This document shows positions 50,901 to 56,900 of a stretch of DNA of 64,000 nucleotides, in pieces. Both the position numbers and the translations under genes were made by a program. Under the pieces are notes generated by a model that was not told the origin of the DNA, did not search any database, and worked only from the letters and a program-made list of their open reading frames with translations. Each line of letters opens with the position of its first letter. Position 1 is the first letter of the stretch. This DNA comes from Schistosoma mansoni (lineage: Eukaryota > Platyhelminthes > Trematoda > Strigeidida > Schistosomatidae): the NCBI RefSeq assembly GCF_000237925.1, contig NC_031495.1, positions 61,238,939-61,302,938 on the forward strand. Direction: 5' to 3'.

Positions 50901-53900
50901 GTTACATTATTTCCTATTGTAATTAGTTGTTTATTTGAGGGCGAATGAAAATAACGTAGTCTTATTTCTTGTGATGGTGAAGTAATGGTAGTTCCTCATG
51001 CATTTCAAATCAATAGATGCTTATGAATGTTTTAAGTTCCATCAAAGAAGAAGCAAATACATCTACTGTAAGAAGAGGTAAACAGAAATGCTTGATGGAA
51101 AACATATTTCTCAGGAGATGCTTAATGGCAATGTTCCGAATAAACGACTACGTATTCAATGTCACAGCAGTCTTTTCATTCAATCCATCACCAAGTAGAA
51201 TACAAACTATCAAAACTAATAAATATATCATTTTACCTTATATAAAAACATGAGGAAATACAACCAAATCTGCTAGGTCAGTAGTATTAAGTGTCATTCA
51301 AAGCCCAACAGTGTCTGATCAATTAAAACTTTGCAAACTAAAGAATCCAATTACAAAAGAACAAGAGCCAAATATAATCTTCAAAATAAACAGTTACAAA
51401 AGTGAGAAATGCCAAACTGTTTGAATTCACTGGTCCTTTTCTTTATCCTCGTATACACCAATTAGCGGCCAAACATCGTGACATATTACGTATTAGATCA
51501 ATGCAAATGGACATTACCGCTTAATGGAGATGAAATATACATATATTTCATAATCGTTGATTTAAGTGAAAAGACGTGGTTTGACTGTCTGTAATTTATT
51601 TATATTTAATATGTATTTCCCGTCTCTTCAAATTGACGTGAAAATCTTTTTCTTTTTTAGGATAAAACAAATTATTTGCGAATTTTGTCGGATTACTTTG
51701 AAATACATGGGAATGTGTTGGATAAAGTTGAGAACTTACCAAAATTTGTACATATACATCAAATACAATATGGTCAACCATATTTAGAGTTAATGTCAAA
51801 AGCTCAAGTAAGCTGCTTATGTAGATTTTCGTTGATTTTGAATTGTCTTGTTAAAAATAAGAGAATAATTTCTTTCAATGTATTATCATTGAACTGATTC
51901 AGAACCCAATTGATAATCTGACACAGTTTATATGTTTGTTTAAAACTTACTTACGCCTGTTACCCCTCGTGGAGGAGCATAGGCCGCAGTTTGTTTAAAA
52001 GTATTAAACAATAAATAATGTTCAAAAAGAATAACGATAGATTTGAAAGTACATAGCTGACGAACTTGCACTTCATCATAAATAGTCATTAGCATTGTTT
52101 ATTTCTTAAGTGATCAGTCAAATATTAGCAGTGAACACTGTATTTGACCCATATAAATTCTTTCTCATAGGGATTCAACTGATAAACAGAGTGAAGATAA
52201 CTTTAATGACAGTACTTCGTCACTGGAGAATTAAGACAAGCGACAATTGATTTTAGTTATACTCACAAGGTTCAATCCTTCTCTAAGTTCTCCAATTATC
52301 CATTCACATTGTCACCTATCATTTTTTCGAATGTGAATACTATTTATTAACGTTACCGAAATAGTGATAATGGATCCAATGAATTAGTAAACCGTCTTAC
52401 CCATGTAACAAAAGGTTTTGAATGAAAGGTAAAGTTTACTCTGTTCTTTATTCCCATAATACTGACCTTCAAGTTCAACGATCTGGAAATACGTGTTAAC
52501 TACTTTATTTGGAGGCAGACGTTTCACAAATCTAATATTTTGATATCTTATTTCTTAGTCCAGTTGGAATCCGTCTTACAGTTAAAATATCCATGAAGGT
52601 CAGACTTATTCATCTATTAACTAACTGAGGATGCTAAAACTACAGAAATAAGCAGAATGGTTGTCATCGTTGACTACTGCAACCTATATAATTATTAATG
52701 ATATAAAACGTGTGATTTTCTAACAATTATCTTGATAACTGATTTGTTAGTAAGTAAGTAATCTATGAGTTTGCCTCACATTATGTTCGCGTGGTCATTA
52801 ATTTAAATTTCGATAGTCAACTCTTGATCAAGTTTCGATCAAGGTGTTGTCCTCTTTATCACAGCCTAAAATTTATGATGGATGAAAATAGTCGACGTTG
52901 ATGTGATTGTGTCGTATTCTTCGCTAAGTTTGTGTCAAATTGTACTCCTGGATAAGACATCAATCATTCATATTTGGTAGTTTGTATGTATAAAATGTCA
53001 TGTTTTCAGTTGTATCTTCCTAGTTTATTTCCTTTAGTTATCTATTCACTATAAAGAGTGAACTAAAATTATGTGAAACATTATTATCTGACAGCTTAAT
53101 GTGACTGATTTCATATGGAACAAACTGTACTTTTATGATGTCATAATGATACATTTTCATATGATATTTTTAGTGAGTGGAGATCTATTTAGGTGAAATC
53201 AACTCAGGTGTAGAGTTAAGTTGTAACTTTGAAGTTGTTGAGAGATGAGTTTTAATTGGTTATTTGTAATGGAATTTTATATTTATTTTTGTTTCTATTA
53301 TAACATAAACCACTGTAATGTCAACTAATAGAATATTTTCTAAAATATATTGTAGATTATGATTGGATTGGGATTTCCTTACGAAGGTCCTGCACCTTTA
53401 GAAGCAATCGCTAATGGTCTTATTTTTCTTAATCCTCGTTTTAATCCGCCTCACAGCAGAAGCAGTCATACATTTTTTGCTGATAAGCCCACTTCGCGAG
53501 GTGTAGGTTTAATTTTTTTTTAAATAGTATTTTTACAATATGCTAGCAAAAATTTTATCTATATCACGTTACGGACAATTAACTAAATTATTGTCTTATC
53601 TTTCCATGAAAAGTTACAGCTTGTATACATCAGTTGTATTGTTTCCAGAACCACTTTGTTTATTCATATTGTAAACATGTAACCCTGTTTGTTCATAAGA
53701 GTGGGAGAAAATATTATCCGGACGACAGCAATAATAAATTATGATGAAATAAATATGAAGAATATACTTTCAGAAGCACAGGATTATCTTTACTAGGAAG
53801 GTGTATCTGAAATCAAATATAATAGAGACAGGTTAGGCTTCATCTTCTTCTTGGCTCGCTGATTTTCAATACGATATACCACATCAGTAAGGAAAAATTT

Positions 53901-56900
53901 TACTTCAAAGGTTTATTGATATTTTTTTAATTTCGTGATTAACATCGTTAGATATTTAACCAGGATGAGTTCGTGATGCAGTAGTCAGTAGTGTCGTTTG
54001 TGTTCAATAGTCAGACACTAGTCTTGTCCATTTACCCAATTATTGCAGTATTTTGGTTTCGCTGTTCACTCGTAATAATCTGTATTCTTCCTTTCCTCAC
54101 TGACTATCCTTGTGTTAGCAATTCATGACAATGTTGCTTCCGATGGTCACTTTATCTTTATTCGGAGAGACTTTAGTTTTGCTAAATGCGAATATGACTT
54201 ATCATGCCGTTTTATGCTGTTTTCTGATTTAAAGTACATGTAGCTGTGTAAGTGCTGATGATGACGCCACAGATGAGACAGATCTGAAGGTAATGAGAGC
54301 CAAAACAAATAATGTCAATCTCGTTCAATGTCTCATCACTCATTTGTTTTCAACAATTCGGGAATATGACGTCTCAGCAAGCTCATTTCGACTTCTTTAT
54401 TAGTCCCTCTAAACTGTAGATATCGAATAACTCGTTGTTTCAAACCTTTACTATATCCCAGTGATTGTTCATATGCAGTGGCGATATGGAGTGAGTACAT
54501 TTTAGGTTCAGTAATGTGTTTGGACGGCTATGATATTTATGCTTATCATGATCACAAAACTGACGTTCCAGTGTTACTACGGAGATAAAAGTAGAGAATA
54601 GTTTGTATGTTTAACTACTGACCAGACCCTAATCGAAGCACGCTTAAATAATTCACTGGAACACTCTTCAAACTTCACGAAATGCTGTATTCGAATACAT
54701 GCTAAACCAAACGACGTGTAATACAAATGAAAATGGGTGAACAAATTGAAATGGAGTACGTTAAGATTCACAAGTATTATACAATACGTACTCATAATCG
54801 AATTGTCTCGACGTGATACATGAATGGTAAGTTGACTGTGTAACTAGAGGTGATTTCCAAATGCATGATCACTGATTATCCCAGTCTTCAAATTATACAG
54901 TTCGCTAAAAATCTCCGAATATTTCATCAATATAACATAAATATCTAATTCACTAATGGTGTCAATCAGATGTTTATTCGAGCTTTGATTAAGATGATTC
55001 AAGAAACTCGTTCACTTGTGTAGGAATTTAGTTAAAATTACGAATTAATGCTTCAAAATGATCTTTCTACAGTGAATTAACTTTATACTATTCACGTTCG
55101 CTATTCAAAACAACGACGCTTGCCAGAAAACAATCAATTTTCTTTCTAACAGATTTCAGGAATCTGTTAATAGTATAATATATCGAGGTGTAGTGGTCAA
55201 ATCATTGATTCAGAGTCTTATTTGTATGATCAACTGTACAACCATGAAACGCTTATTTATTTAATTCTCATTCTGTTTGCATAACAAAAGATAAAATATC
55301 ATTGGTAAAAGCCATCACTTTAACGGCGATTCAAACTGACGTTCACATATCAAAGAACTAGACAAGCATATGACAATTTCGAATAAATGTATTTTCTATT
55401 GCTATGGAATTAAAGTAATGAATTAATAAAGTTAAAATTCAGTAACCAATAAATAGAGAAAAGCTTTGTTGTAGCAAAAACTGATAATATACATGATATA
55501 TATATAATATGGACAATTTATTTGGAAAGTGTTTAAATTCAAGCTTGTACAAAATAAGTCTTGAAATATATTTTAATCATTTTAACTACCCTCCCTAACA
55601 GTCAAATTAAGTCACTTCTGTGAAAGATAATACTCGTGATTAAGAGGCTTTTGACTTTCACCAGTTGATACATACATAACACAATAGAGTTCCATGTTAT
55701 CATTAGTTATCTAAGTAGCTTTGATACAATGTTGAACAATCGACTGAACTAATGTAAATTTAATCCTTGTTATCTAAGACAGAACTAAAATATCTATCTA
55801 GAGAGTTTGATAATTTAGTCGACGAATAAACGATTGTTAGTTTCATAAAATAAGCAGATTGTGTTAACTAAACTAATGCTGCCAACATGAAGCTAACATC
55901 AAAGATATTAATAAGTAGGAATGGGTGGTGGCTTCTAAAATAATTCAGAATGTGTGTTTCATCCTATTCGGGACTTGTCAGTTGGGTCCACCTGGATTCC
56001 AGAGTTGATGTTCATTTCAGAATTCGAATTGAATACCTTTTACTTTAAACGCCAGGACGCTATTCACTTACACACTGAATCCAGATATGCACTGACTTGT
56101 TCTATGGGATTAATTTCAGTTCATTTGTATCGGTCGTTTAAATCTTTCCATCAATCTTCAAGACTGGAATTTATCAATTTATCACTACTAACTACTGTCT
56201 ATCTCTGCTTAAAAATGCTCTAGATTTGGTGGTTATATTGAGACAATCCACATAGGATGAACACATGCTATGAGAGATTCATCAATGTTAAATCGAAATA
56301 TCGATAGCATTATTAATTCACTCGATTTCCTTGATTCAATTATGAATATCAATGTAGACGGCAAAATTTTATCTCACTGCATGTTGCTTCGCTCTTTACA
56401 AATGTTCCACTCACAGAAATGATAAGTCTCTTATGACTGTATTGAAAACAACACATTCGAAACTTATATCACAAAGCATCATCTAAAAAACCCACTTCTT
56501 TCATGTACTCTGAATGCACAATTCATATTGTTTTAAATAAAAATCATTTCTACACAGTCTAAAGAATTAGATCAAAGTAAGGTCATATTAAAAATGTATG
56601 CACTACCTTGACATTGGTAGTTCACTAATTCAAACCCGAAATCTCAGCTGAACCTCTCATCCTTCCATGTCCCTAATGGTCATTTCCAGTATGTTTCGAT
56701 CATTATTTTGTACTTTCTAGATTGTGACAATTGATTGATAATTTGCAAATTAACTGCTTACTGTATGGTTATCAGATTTTAGTGAGATAGTCAATTGTCT
56801 CCATCCGTATTTTCTTCAATACATTTCTATTTATTGCAACTGTCGATTGTATCATATTTGAATACAATATCGTAGATTCTATTTGTTGAACAAATGGAAA

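Noticed and set aside
53500-53503. Donor GAG|GTGTAG for exon M
   Set aside because: It would leave the next exon out of frame with an immediate stop. GGT|GTAGGT keeps LTSQHPY in frame.
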